Of a DNA stretch of 44,040 nucleotides, positions 24,801-32,925 are shown piece by piece. Positions within the stretch are counted from its first letter, which is position 1; each line of letters opens with the position of its first letter. Source of the stretch: Comamonadaceae bacterium (lineage in GTDB: Bacteria; Pseudomonadota; Gammaproteobacteria; Burkholderiales; Burkholderiaceae_C); the NCBI GenBank assembly GCA_947449895.1, contig CANFSO010000006.1:1-44040 (forward strand), in the 5' to 3' direction. A program made the translations under genes and the position numbers. The notes under the pieces are model-generated. The model made no database searches. It was given only the letters and a program-made list of their open reading frames with translations, and had not been told where the DNA came from.

Positions 24801-25565
24801 GGCTTTCAGTTCAAAAGCATCACCGGCGGCGTCAAGCTCGACGGTAATTTGGACGACTCTGGCTCTTTGTCTTATCAAATGGATGTGTCGAGTCGCCCGG
24901 TCACTGACAGCTTGCTGTCATTTGCAGGCAAGGTTGACAGCACCACCGGCAAGGCTTGGGGAGGGGTCATGGCCACCGGCGCGCGCGTGCAATTGGTCAA
25001 GGACATGGGTGGCTTTGGTGCGGTCGCCGTGCTCGGCGTGCAGCGACTGAACGGGCATGAGGTCGAATCCAATGGGCGCACCGAATTTGGCTTGGGCAGC
25101 TATGTCGATATATCGCGGCGGCCGGACTTTCAAATCGGCTCAGGACTGAATTTCAATCATTTGGCTTACCAGAAGAATCAGAATGATTTCAGCTTTGGGC
25201 AAGGCGGCTACTTCAGTCCGCAGCAATACAACGCACTGACCGTTCCGCTGAATTGGGCACAACGCTCAGGGCGCATCAGCTATGTATTGCAGAGTGCTGT
25301 GGGCTACCAGAAGTACAACCAAGACGCGTCGGTTGTCGGTAGCAGCCCCCTCAGCAGTTCCGGTGTGGCCTACAAACTGGCTGCCAGTGCGCAAATTCAG
25401 CTCGCACCGAATTGGCTGCTCGATGCCGTCTTGCAAAGTGACAACACCAGCAGTGGCAGTTATCACCAATACCGGGCTGGGTTAAGCCTGCGTTACAGCC
25501 TTTCGCCAGTCACACAGCCTTTGGCGTTGCCGATCACGCCATACACCACGCCCTACGGCCAGTGA
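21792..25565 (+). CDS. bcsC: Cellulose export porin with TPR domain, BcsC
   Basis: A 1257-residue outer-membrane exporter. A signal peptide covers about residues 1-27 (GGFAQ-DT). Residues about 30-870 are tetratricopeptide repeats (for example WSKLSQLDPKEPRALYGLAQ and LLLATVQAESGELVAAEKIY), forming a periplasmic superhelix that may contact the synthase and peptidoglycan. Residues about 915-1257 are the BcsC C-terminal beta-barrel (LGMQIRQRSGSPG, LPLELRLPVGDGKLKLQVTP, and alternating strands to the end), through which cellulose leaves. The end sequence TPYGQ follows a last barrel strand. The start at 21792 lies inside bcsZ; an alternative ATG at 21804 is four codons later and gives a tighter signal peptide. 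Confidence 0.95.
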   Translation: MANKMFPRKHPLALSLLLGLGCQGGFAQDTVSKALLEQGLFWQAKGNNERAAEAWSKLSQLDPKEPRALYGLAQVEINLKRSAQDLLARLRALDPNSRYVAQLEQDIHLRTGDGPKTLEKARLLFESKEIDSAIAQYQAAFQGKEPLGEAGLEYYRAVGESTTGWKEARRGLERLLKAAPKDAQIEMNLAFLLARGEAPRYETRVEGIERLSRVASNPAVSGYATEGWRISLGWLGVTKPEMLGLFDAYLKQHPDDSEVRELRAVGVKKLQAIAKANEPGVVNPQIAAGLKALEQGDLELAESQYQARLKGSPNDMDALGGLGLVRLKQYRLEESQTLLSRATQQKNGVNWSKALGSVRYLSLVEQGGTAQREGDLARARSLLQQAIKLDPQQSSADLLLATVQAESGELVAAEKIYRQLLARKTGDADTDGDALRGLAQVLAMQDKPDEALKLIAGLSPDQLGGLTQMNQLRAALVSGKAKAALRRGDVPLAMSTLEVAMSVDRDNPWIRWELAQLYQQQGRAIEARGLIDGLLASQPDNPIALYASANFAAARGQFRSALAALDRIELKDRNKQIAALQKRSWLQYQVAQAVSLARQNRKPQALTILAQAEPWTDGNRDLVGVLASAYVDAGAPNRGLAMLRQQMARNEQVAPADSLQYAALLLRTGQDVECAGVLRKLTISNLSQEEGKSLNDLTFTLNLRQVDLLRERGELAASSEKLQSLLMQRPSDFSAKAALARWLAASDDKRGALALARQLAMQYPGQVQAQLGAAYIAVQLKDAEMADSALKTATTLAPQDAEVMATAARLYQAQGKTKQAEVFFERAIALENAAANGTDSAATVTLAAAESSGTLSDVGGPVWLRPSQLQTAPTNPGDYWQQAMPKVPAQRAPVAILALADEAVNVPLKPNLNAELNDVRQARSPEVQLGMQIRQRSGSPGSSQLKTTELPLELRLPVGDGKLKLQVTPVSLDAGAGSKVNGVGSAIGYKSGGLAVDAGFTPVGFQFKSITGGVKLDGNLDDSGSLSYQMDVSSRPVTDSLLSFAGKVDSTTGKAWGGVMATGARVQLVKDMGGFGAVAVLGVQRLNGHEVESNGRTEFGLGSYVDISRRPDFQIGSGLNFNHLAYQKNQNDFSFGQGGYFSPQQYNALTVPLNWAQRSGRISYVLQSAVGYQKYNQDASVVGSSPLSSSGVAYKLAASAQIQLAPNWLLDAVLQSDNTSSGSYHQYRAGLSLRYSLSPVTQPLALPITPYTTPYGQ

Positions 25566-25611
25566 CCCAAGCCATTTTTTCACAGTCACACCTCACCGGA
25601 AACGCAACTCT

Positions 25612-26268
25612 ATGCCTGCTTTAACGCTTGCCGGCCTGGCACTGTTGGTCATTGGCGAAAGCCATTTGTCCCAGACCACCTCACTGATCAATCCGCTGTA
25701 CGAGGACTTGACCGCCCAAGGTGCCAAAGTCCATGAGATTGGCGCTTGTGGTGCTAGCGCCGGTGATTGGCTCAAAACCCTCACGGTTCCCTGCGGCGCT
25801 GAGCGCGGCATGGGCGCAGCCATTTTCAAGGGGCGTGACGCCACCACGACGCCGATCAAACAATTGATCGCTGCCCACAAGCCTGACCTGGTGGTGGTCA
25901 TCATTGGCGACACCATGGCGTCCTATGACAGCGAGGCTTTTCCACGCGCTTGGGCTTGGCAAGGCGTGACCAGCCTGACGCAAGAAATCGCCGCCACCAA
26001 AACGGCATGTGTCTGGGTCGGACCGCCTTGGGGAAATGTGGGCGGTAAGTACAAAAAGAACGACCCGCGGGTGACGCAGATGTCGAATTTTCTGGCTACC
26101 AATGTCGGGCCATGCACATACGTGGACTCGCTGAAATTTTCAAAACCGGGCCAGTGGGCAACCTTGGATGGTCAGCATTTCACGATGACAGGCTACAAGG
26201 CTTGGAGCGAAGCGATCACCAAGGCCATTGGTGAATTGCCGGACATCAAAAAGTTAAAAAAATCATGA
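25612..26268 (+). CDS. wssF: SGNH-fold esterase/acyltransferase of the cellulose acetylation module (WssF-like)
   Basis: A 218-residue protein. It starts straight into the first SGNH strand: LLVIGESHLS places the candidate nucleophile at Ser17 in Gly-Glu-Ser-His. The C-terminal block DGQHFTMTGY supplies the expected Asp-x2-His pair. VVVIIGDTM and VGPPWGN fill the positions of the middle blocks. No signal peptide is present, and no in-frame start exists between the bcsC stop and 25612, so the protein may act in the cytoplasm. In Pseudomonas fluorescens the wssF gene follows the bcsC homologue and precedes the AlgF/I/J-like genes, the same order as here. The work there suggests acetyl handling for cellulose. 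The stop overlaps the next start (ATGA). Confidence 0.75.
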   Translation: MPALTLAGLALLVIGESHLSQTTSLINPLYEDLTAQGAKVHEIGACGASAGDWLKTLTVPCGAERGMGAAIFKGRDATTTPIKQLIAAHKPDLVVVIIGDTMASYDSEAFPRAWAWQGVTSLTQEIAATKTACVWVGPPWGNVGGKYKKNDPRVTQMSNFLATNVGPCTYVDSLKFSKPGQWATLDGQHFTMTGYKAWSEAITKAIGELPDIKKLKKS

Positions 26269-26939
26269 AGGTCAGCTACCTTTTACCTGTACTAGCGGCT
26301 CTCATGTGTCTGGCTGTGCCGGCCCAAGCGGATGAAATTCCGCTGTATGACACCGGCCCAAGCCAAGATGCAGCCTTCGTTCGATTTGTCAACGCCAGCA
26401 ATGGTGCGATGCAGGTCAAGGCCGGGGGCGGCTCAGCTTCAGGTACGACTTTGCAACCGGGTAACCCGGCCAGTCCTTTTTATGCAGTGCGGGGCAACGC
26501 CAACGTGAAAGGATTTTTCAAAAACGAGAAACTGCAAAGTGACATTGCCTTGAAAGTTAAACCGGGTGAGTTCGCGACAGTCGTGGCGATGCCCGGCGAG
26601 GCTGTGATCAAACAAACAGTGCTGCGTGAAAGCCCCGATGACTTCAATGCGCTCAAGGTGTCTTTGGCACTGTACAACCTCGACGCCCGCTGCGTTGGCG
26701 CCGGATTGAGCGTGGTCGGCCGCAGCACCCACCTGTTTGAGAACGTCGCCAACGGCACGTTGCAGCGACGTGCGCTGAATCCGGTCAGCATTTCAGTGCA
26801 ACTGATTTGCAAAGGTCAAGTGAGGCCTACGACACTGGCGCTGGGTGCCTTGCAGGCGGGTCAGCGTTACAGCGTTCTCGTGATGCCGGAAGGGCTTGCC
26901 TCAAAGCTGCTGATCGCTTCTGATGCCGTGGCACGTTGA
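26265..26939 (+). CDS. wssG: AlgF-like periplasmic polysaccharide acetylation protein (WssG-like)
   Basis: A 224-residue secreted protein with signal peptide (AVPAQA-DE, about residues 1-22). The body matches the AlgF family in pattern: LYDTGPSQDAAFVRFVNAS, a Gly-rich turn, PFYAVRGNANVKGFF, and a beta-rich C-terminal half (FATVVAMPGEAVIKQ, RYSVLVMPEGL). AlgF is an adaptor that links the membrane acetyl exporter to the periplasmic transferase during alginate acetylation, and WssG is its cellulose counterpart. It overlaps the wssF-like gene by four bases and is followed 27 bases later by the MBOAT gene. Confidence 0.85.
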   Translation: MKVSYLLPVLAALMCLAVPAQADEIPLYDTGPSQDAAFVRFVNASNGAMQVKAGGGSASGTTLQPGNPASPFYAVRGNANVKGFFKNEKLQSDIALKVKPGEFATVVAMPGEAVIKQTVLRESPDDFNALKVSLALYNLDARCVGAGLSVVGRSTHLFENVANGTLQRRALNPVSISVQLICKGQVRPTTLALGALQAGQRYSVLVMPEGLASKLLIASDAVAR

Positions 26940-26966
26940 TCTCGACAGTTGCACTGAAGCATCACC

Positions 26967-28373
26967 ATGGTTTTTGCATCACTTGAGTTTTTGACGCTGT
27001 TCCTGCCGCTCTTTCTGCTGCTGTATGCGTGGGTCGGAAAGAGCCACCGAAACGCCGTTCTGTTGCTCTGCAGCTGGGTCTTTTATGGCTGGTGGAGCCC
27101 CACCTTTTTACTGCTGTTCGTTGGCTTGGCGGGACTGGGTTGGTTGGGCGGATTGATGATTGATCAGTTCAGCGAAGGGCGTGGGAGGGGCTTGGCGTTG
27201 AGCCTTTTTATCAGTATCAATCTGGCGCTTTTGTGCTGGTTTAAATACGCCAACATCGTGGTGGACACCTTCAGCAACGCCTTGTTAGGCCCCGGCTCTA
27301 TGGCCGCAGATTGGCAGCGTGTGGTGTTGCCGATCGGGCTGTCTTTCATTGTTTTGCAGTCGATCTCTTATCTGGTCGATGTCTATCGGCGCAGCGTGGC
27401 AGCGGACCGCAGCTTCACGAGCTTTGGCGCGTATCAGTCGATGTTTGTGCACCTGATCGCCGGCCCCATCATTCGCTACGAATGGGTCAAACGCGAACTG
27501 CTGTCGCGGCGTTTCGATTGGCCGCAATTCGCACATGGCGCCAGACGTTTCATGATCGGCATGAGCATGAAGGTGTTGATTGCCGACACGCTGGCGCCGG
27601 TTGTTGAACTGGCCTTCAGCTTGCCGCAACCCTCGCTGGCGGATGCTTGGACCGGTTGCCTGGCCTACAGCCTGCAATTGTTCTTTGACTTCGCTGGCTA
27701 CAGCGGCATGGCGATTGGCTTGGGCTTGATGCTGGGTTTTCGTTTTCCCGAAAACTTCAGGCAACCGTATCTCGCCGTCAGCATTCAAGATTTTTGGCGG
27801 CGCTGGCATTTGTCCTTATCGAGCTGGATTCGTGACTACCTTTACATCCCACTGGGCGGCAATCAGGTGGGTTGGATGCGCAGTTATGTGAACCTGCTGT
27901 TGACGATGGCGATTGCCGGTTTGTGGCACGGCGGTGACAGCTGGAACTTTCTCTTGTGGGGAACCGCGCATGGCTTGGCTTTGTGTGTCGCGCGGGCTTG
28001 GGGCCAAGCCGGTTGGCCCCAACCATCGCAGTGGATGTCGCGCATTCTGACCTTGCTGTTTGTGATGCTGGCTTGGACGATGTTCAGGGCGCACACCTTT
28101 GACTCGGCATTGACCATGTACGCCGGTCAGGCGGGCTTCAACCGTGTCGGTTTGGGTGACGCGATGGCGGTACTGCTGCGCCCCGTGCATGGCCTGGCCT
28201 TTGCCTCGGGGCTGATTGGCGTGATGTTGCCGGCGCTGCAACCTTGGCTCGCTCAACAGCGATGGGGTCAGGCGCAGGCCTTGGCCAACTTGTGGCCTGT
28301 GCCGGCATTTTTGTTTTCTTACGCGCTGATCGCTAGCCGCGGCGCAGTGCCGTTTCTTTACTTTCAATTTTGA
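26967..28373 (+). CDS. wssH: MBOAT membrane O-acetyltransferase, AlgI family (WssH-like)
   Basis: A 468-residue polytopic inner-membrane protein. It opens with MVFASLEFLTLFLPLFLLLY and CSWVFYGWWSP, both typical of AlgI. The conserved MBOAT sequence DFWRRWHLSLSSWIRDYLYI-PLGGN is present near the middle, followed by the catalytic-type His in AGLWHGGDSWNFLLWG. The family moves acetyl groups from cytoplasmic acetyl-CoA across the membrane for transfer to an exported polysaccharide; here the context points to cellulose. Only a weak ribosome binding site is visible, so coupling to wssG is likely. Confidence 0.93.
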   Translation: MVFASLEFLTLFLPLFLLLYAWVGKSHRNAVLLLCSWVFYGWWSPTFLLLFVGLAGLGWLGGLMIDQFSEGRGRGLALSLFISINLALLCWFKYANIVVDTFSNALLGPGSMAADWQRVVLPIGLSFIVLQSISYLVDVYRRSVAADRSFTSFGAYQSMFVHLIAGPIIRYEWVKRELLSRRFDWPQFAHGARRFMIGMSMKVLIADTLAPVVELAFSLPQPSLADAWTGCLAYSLQLFFDFAGYSGMAIGLGLMLGFRFPENFRQPYLAVSIQDFWRRWHLSLSSWIRDYLYIPLGGNQVGWMRSYVNLLLTMAIAGLWHGGDSWNFLLWGTAHGLALCVARAWGQAGWPQPSQWMSRILTLLFVMLAWTMFRAHTFDSALTMYAGQAGFNRVGLGDAMAVLLRPVHGLAFASGLIGVMLPALQPWLAQQRWGQAQALANLWPVPAFLFSYALIASRGAVPFLYFQF

Positions 28374-28389
28374 CTGCCAGATCGGTCGG

Positions 28390-29571
28390 ATGATGAACAC
28401 CACAACGCTTCCCCAGATCACCGCGCTGCCGAAGCAGCTAGATAAAAACCTACCGGTAAATGCCACGGTGCCGATCGCTGACGCTTGGGCGGGAGGCTGC
28501 TTTGTGCTGCTGCTGGCGTTGGGACTTCTGAGCAATGGCTATGCATGGATTCACGATCAGCTCACGCCAAGAACGGTCGACTGGCCAAGCTTCATGGTGG
28601 GTGAGCCGATGCAGCAACTGGCACATGCCTTGGCCAAAGCCGAGTTGCCCGTCACTGCGGCGCAGATTGAGCGCGGACTGAGTTGGCAAGTCAGTAGCGA
28701 CTTGGGCCCGAGGGTGCGGGAAGGCGAGCGCGATTGGCTGTTTTTGACTGACGAATTGACGCCGCATGCCAAAGGCGCTCAGTCGGCGGCGAACCGCGCG
28801 CAGCAAGTGATCGCGTTGCGACAGCGGCTGGCGGCTGACGGCATCCAACTGCTGGTGGTGGTGGTGCCCGACAAGAGCCGGATTGCAGCGGCGCATCTCG
28901 GCCATCTGCTGCGCCCAGCCGCTTTCACCGACCGCGTCAAGCAATGGACTGAACCACTGGCACAGGCTGGTGTTGATGTGTTGGACCTCAGCGCAGCGCT
29001 GGCCACACTTGAGCGGCAGGGTGAGTCGGCTTTTTTGCGCACCGACAGTCACTGGACAGAAGCTGGTGCTGAGGCTGCGGCTGCATTGGTTGCTCAGCAC
29101 ATCAAGTCGTTGAGGGCCTTGCCGCCTTTTCAGCCTTCAGCAAGCCGTGTATTTTTGAAAGATCGTGTCACAGCCCTTCGGCCTGGCGACTTGGTGCGAC
29201 TCGCTGGCTTGGATGGATTGCCCGACTGGATGCAACCCCGGCCCGAGCTTGCACAGCAAAGCCGCTTTGAGATGATGCGCGAACCGGCGGTTGGCAGCAC
29301 TGCTAACGCGGGTGATGCCGACTTGTTTGGCGATGCGGAACTGCCAAGCATTGCGCTGGTAGGGACTTCGTTTTCACGTAACAGCAACTTTGTCTCATTT
29401 TTGGAGCGGGGACTGCGTGCGCAGGTCGCTAATTTCGCGCTGGATGGAGGTGATTTTGACGGCGCTGCGCGCGCCTATTTGCGCAGCGCCGCCTTCAAGC
29501 AGACACCGCCCAAGTTGCTGGTGTGGGAGATCCCTGAACGGGTGTTGTCGGCAGATCTCAACAGCCGATAG
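28390..29571 (+). CDS. wssI: AlgJ/AlgX-type SGNH O-acetyltransferase (WssI-like)
   Basis: A 393-residue protein with one N-terminal membrane anchor (about residues 36-52, CFVLLLALGLLSNGYAWI) and a periplasmic SGNH-like domain. Family features are RDWLFLTDELTPHA, the paired acid and His in RTDSHWTEAGA, and the nucleophile block LVGTSFSRNSNF with candidate Ser. This is the enzyme expected to place acetyl groups on cellulose after passage through the WssH-like protein. Two adjacent ATG codons (28390 and 28393) could serve as start. It ends the operon, converging on the TRAP permease gene with only 5 bases between the stop codons. Confidence 0.88.
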   Translation: MMNTTTLPQITALPKQLDKNLPVNATVPIADAWAGGCFVLLLALGLLSNGYAWIHDQLTPRTVDWPSFMVGEPMQQLAHALAKAELPVTAAQIERGLSWQVSSDLGPRVREGERDWLFLTDELTPHAKGAQSAANRAQQVIALRQRLAADGIQLLVVVVPDKSRIAAAHLGHLLRPAAFTDRVKQWTEPLAQAGVDVLDLSAALATLERQGESAFLRTDSHWTEAGAEAAAALVAQHIKSLRALPPFQPSASRVFLKDRVTALRPGDLVRLAGLDGLPDWMQPRPELAQQSRFEMMREPAVGSTANAGDADLFGDAELPSIALVGTSFSRNSNFVSFLERGLRAQVANFALDGGDFDGAARAYLRSAAFKQTPPKLLVWEIPERVLSADLNSR

Positions 29572-29576
29572 TCACC

Positions 29577-31607
29577 TCAGCGGATGGGCTTTTCATCGGT
29601 GCGGAAGAACTGCATGGCCAGCGCTGCGGTCACCAGCCCAAAGCCGATGAGGTCGGCCATACCGCTGGGGTACATCAGCGCAAAACCAGCCACGATCAAC
29701 ATCCAGCGCTCCAACACGGTCATGCGTTTGAGCGCCCAGCCCTGAAACCCACCGGCGAGTGCAGCCACGCCGATCGCGGCGGTGAGCGTCACCTCGGCAA
29801 TCGACCACCAGTTGGCTGCGGCCAGTGCCTTGGTGGAACCCATCAGCAGCAAGCCTTGGCCGCTGGGGTCGAGCACAAACATAAAGGGCACGAGGAATGC
29901 TGGCACGGTGTACTTCCAGCATTGCAACGTGGTCTTATACGGATCGCCACCAGTGATGGCCGCCGCCGCAAAAGGCGACAAGGCAGTGGGCGGCGACACC
30001 TCAGACAGCACGGCGTAATAAAAGATGAACATGTGGGCGGCAAAGTCGGGCACCCCGAGCTTGATCAGCGCAGGTGCGGCAATCACCGCGCAGATGATGT
30101 AGGAGGCCGTGACCGGCACAGCCAGTCCCACAATCCACACCACCAAAGAAGTGAAGATCGCGGTGAGCAACAGGTTGCCGCCGGCGTAGTCGATCACGAT
30201 GCTGCTGAACTTCAGGCCCAAGCCGGTGAGCGTGACCACGCCGACGATGATGCCCGCACCGGCGCAGGTGGCTGCCACGTTGAGCACGCCAACAGAGCCG
30301 GCTTCCATGGCTTTCACAAAGGGCGACTGAAACAGGTGCTTGGTGAATGAGCCCTTGCCGGTGAACAGGTCATAAGAGATCAAGGCGGTGTCACGCCGCA
30401 GAAAGCTGGTGAAAAAAGACACCACCGTGGCCCAGAAGACTGACAGCACCGGTGAGAAGCCCCACAGCATGAAGAACACGATGGAGATCAGGGACAGAAA
30501 GTGATACCAGTATTTCCGGGTCAGGTTCCAGACCGTGTCGATCTTGTCGAAGGTGGTGTTGCCCATGTTGTATTTGCGGGCATCGATCTCCACCATCAGA
30601 AACAGTGCGAGGTAAAAAAGCAAGGTCGGGATCACGGCCATCAACAGCACGTCGAGGTAGGAGATCTTCAGAAATTCTGCAATCAGGAACGCAGCAGCTC
30701 CTAGCACTGGCGGCGAAATAATCGCCCCCAAGCCACCGGCCGCGAGCAGACCGCCGGCGGTGTTCTTGTCGTAGCCGACCTTGGCCAGCATCGGGTAGGC
30801 GACAGCCCCCAGCGTGACGGTGGTTGCCACCCCCGAGCCAGACGGCCCACCGAGCAAAAACGAGGCCAGCACCACGGTGCGACCTGCGCCGGTTGGCTTG
30901 CCGCCCATCGCCGAGAACGAAAAATCAATGTAGAACTTGCCCGCGCCAGAGTACTGCAGGAAAGCGCCGAAGATGGTGAACAGAATGATCAGAGACGCCG
31001 ACACATCGACGGCCACGCCGTAAATGCCTTCCAGCGTCATGTACATCACACCAACCAGGCGACCAATTTCATAGCCCTTGTGGGTCCACGGGGCGGGCAG
31101 GTAGGGGCCAAACAGCGCATACAAAATGAAGGTCGAGGTGATGATCGGCATGATCCAGCCATTGGTGCGTCGCATGGCCTCGAGCACCATCACGATGAGT
31201 GAAACACCAAAGACAATGTCCCAAGGTTCAGGGGAGGTGTTGCGGTCAGTGAAGTCATCACCGCCTAGCATCAGGTACACCACCACGGCGATCGACAGCG
31301 CTGCGGCCAACCAGTCCCACCACATGACACGATGGCGAAAACGGGTGCTGATGGGAAACATCAGGAAGCACAGAAACAGCACAAAGCCAACGTGAACCGG
31401 GCGCAAGGTGTATGTGGGCACAATGCCGTAAGCGGTGTAGAGATGAAACACCGACATCAGAAAGGCGACTGCGGTCACAAAAATGCCCAACCAGCCTTTG
31501 AGCTTGTTGGCAGCACCTTCCTCCGCTTCAATGAACTCTTCGGCCTTGAGGAGCGATTCTTGACTGACGACAAGGTCTGGTGTGCTCTGAGTAGGGGGCT
31601 GGTTCAT
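29577..31607 (-). CDS. Fused TRAP transporter permease (DctQ-DctM type, TAXI group)
   Basis: A 676-residue multi-spanning inner-membrane protein. An acidic cytoplasmic N-terminus (about residues 1-40) precedes a small four-helix part equivalent to the Q subunit, then the large M subunit with GGPSGSGVATTVTLGAV, LLAAGGLGAIISPPVLGAAAF and EVSPPTALSPFAAAAITGG. Fused permeases of this kind work with TAXI-type binding proteins, and such a gene lies directly upstream. The pair should take up an organic acid or related solute using a sodium or proton gradient; the substrate is not evident. AAGGTCC stands before the start. A hairpin lies between the two genes. Confidence 0.93.
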   Translation of the reverse strand: MNQPPTQSTPDLVVSQESLLKAEEFIEAEEGAANKLKGWLGIFVTAVAFLMSVFHLYTAYGIVPTYTLRPVHVGFVLFLCFLMFPISTRFRHRVMWWDWLAAALSIAVVVYLMLGGDDFTDRNTSPEPWDIVFGVSLIVMVLEAMRRTNGWIMPIITSTFILYALFGPYLPAPWTHKGYEIGRLVGVMYMTLEGIYGVAVDVSASLIILFTIFGAFLQYSGAGKFYIDFSFSAMGGKPTGAGRTVVLASFLLGGPSGSGVATTVTLGAVAYPMLAKVGYDKNTAGGLLAAGGLGAIISPPVLGAAAFLIAEFLKISYLDVLLMAVIPTLLFYLALFLMVEIDARKYNMGNTTFDKIDTVWNLTRKYWYHFLSLISIVFFMLWGFSPVLSVFWATVVSFFTSFLRRDTALISYDLFTGKGSFTKHLFQSPFVKAMEAGSVGVLNVAATCAGAGIIVGVVTLTGLGLKFSSIVIDYAGGNLLLTAIFTSLVVWIVGLAVPVTASYIICAVIAAPALIKLGVPDFAAHMFIFYYAVLSEVSPPTALSPFAAAAITGGDPYKTTLQCWKYTVPAFLVPFMFVLDPSGQGLLLMGSTKALAAANWWSIAEVTLTAAIGVAALAGGFQGWALKRMTVLERWMLIVAGFALMYPSGMADLIGFGLVTAALAMQFFRTDEKPIR

Positions 31608-31646
31608 GCTGGTGGACCTTGTTGATCAGGTTTTTGGCGCACATCA

Positions 31647-31681
31647 AAAAAGCCCCCAGAAGTGAATTTTGGGGGCTTTTT
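31647..31681 (-). terminator. Hairpin between the TAXI binding-protein gene and the TRAP permease gene
   Basis: AAAAAGCCCCC (31647-31657) and GGGGGCTTTTT (31671-31681) form an 11-bp stem around a 13-base loop. Read on the minus strand it sits 9 bases past the TAXI stop codon and is followed by a T-rich tract, so it can terminate. As it lies before the permease start, it probably lowers permease expression relative to the binding protein and may protect the upstream mRNA. Confidence 0.8.
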
Positions 31682-31690
31682 GTTGGGAAT

Positions 31691-32650
31691 TCAGTTGAGT
31701 TTGATGCCCTTTTCTGCAAAGTATTTTGCAGCGCCTGGGTGAAACGGTATGGGCGAAGAACTTGACTTTTGATTTTCAAGCTTGAAGTTGATGGCTTCTT
31801 TATGAACCGCTATCAAGTCGTCTCGCTTGTCGAAAATGGTCTTGACGATGTTGTAGGCGGTTTTGTCGTCCATGGTTTCGTTGGCCACGAGAATGTTCAT
31901 CACGGTGGCCTGTTTGTTGTCGGTGTCCATTCCCTTGTAGATATTTTTGGGGATGACATCTTCGACGTAAAGGTTGCCGTATTTTTTGTTCATGGCCGCC
32001 ACCACTTCGGCGTGATCAATCATTTTGAGTTTGTTGCCAGGGGTATTGGCCAAGTCGGTCACGCCTGCAGTCGGGAGCCCTCCAACCCAAAAGAAAGCGT
32101 CAATCTTGCCGTCCTTGATGGCGTTGACGGACTCGGCCACACTCAGGCGCTCGCGCTTCAGGTCTTTGTCTTTGTCCAGACCGGCGGCTTCAATCACGCG
32201 AAAGGCCATCACTTCGGTTGCGCTGCCGGGAGAGCCGGTGGAGACGCGTTTGCCCTTGAGGTCGGCCATCTTGGCGACACCCCGGCCCTCCACGCTGACA
32301 ACATGCATACGATTGGGGTAGAGCACCATCAGGGTTTTGAGCGGGACTTTTTTGCCTTTGAATTTGTCTTCACCACGCAACGCATCTAGGCCGGCGTCGG
32401 TCATCGTGAAGCCGATGTAGGGCTTGCCGCTACCAATGAGTTTGAGATTGTCGACTGAACCGCCTGTGACCTCGGCCGTGGCCTGCATACCCGGGACGTA
32501 TTTCGACAGCACTGCCGCCATGCCGCCGCCCAAGGGGTAGTAGACCCCGCCGGTGCCGCCGGTTGCAATCGAGATGTTTTGTGCGTTGACGCTGAACGAC
32601 AGCGTGAGACCAGCGAGAAACAAGAAGAGCGTGCGTTGGATGGTCTGCAT
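31691..32650 (-). CDS. TAXI-family TRAP transporter solute-binding protein
   Basis: A 319-residue periplasmic protein. Residues 1-23 are a signal peptide ending SVNA-QN. The mature N-terminus ISIATGGTGGVYYPLGGGMA is the hallmark of the TAXI group. Other matches are KGKRVSTGSPGSATEVMAF and IDAFFWVGGLPTAGV, which line the ligand cleft in relatives that bind glutamate or similar acids. The start at 32650 is chosen because CAGGAGAAAG lies immediately upstream and the signal peptide begins there; the frame stays open for 94 codons farther but the extension has no signal features. It is co-oriented with the permease 83 bases downstream. Confidence 0.94.
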   Translation of the reverse strand: MQTIQRTLFLFLAGLTLSFSVNAQNISIATGGTGGVYYPLGGGMAAVLSKYVPGMQATAEVTGGSVDNLKLIGSGKPYIGFTMTDAGLDALRGEDKFKGKKVPLKTLMVLYPNRMHVVSVEGRGVAKMADLKGKRVSTGSPGSATEVMAFRVIEAAGLDKDKDLKRERLSVAESVNAIKDGKIDAFFWVGGLPTAGVTDLANTPGNKLKMIDHAEVVAAMNKKYGNLYVEDVIPKNIYKGMDTDNKQATVMNILVANETMDDKTAYNIVKTIFDKRDDLIAVHKEAINFKLENQKSSSSPIPFHPGAAKYFAEKGIKLN

Positions 32651-32925
32651 AACTTTCTCCTGAAAAAACGATGGCGCTAGCGTTGCGGGCTGGCATGAGA
32701 GTTTTTTTATTCTTTCACTGTTGGGTTGCGGCTGGTATACAGACTTTCCCGTAGCAGGTGGCTGAAGCCATCGCAGCAAGTTCGCTGGCTCATCCAAGCT
32801 AAGCCAATAAGGGTATCTGCACGTGTGAAAGCGTCGATCCAGATGCCCTTTAAAATGCGCAGCTCGGCTATTTTTTCTGCTTGATTCCAATTTCTGCACC
32901 GGATAAGACTTGTTTAGGTTTGCGT

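Noticed and set aside
32651-32925. Divergent gap between TAXI and esterase genes examined for a tRNA or small RNA
   Set aside because: No cloverleaf or strong hairpin was found. A TAAAAT at 32851 could be a -10 element but has no convincing -35 partner.
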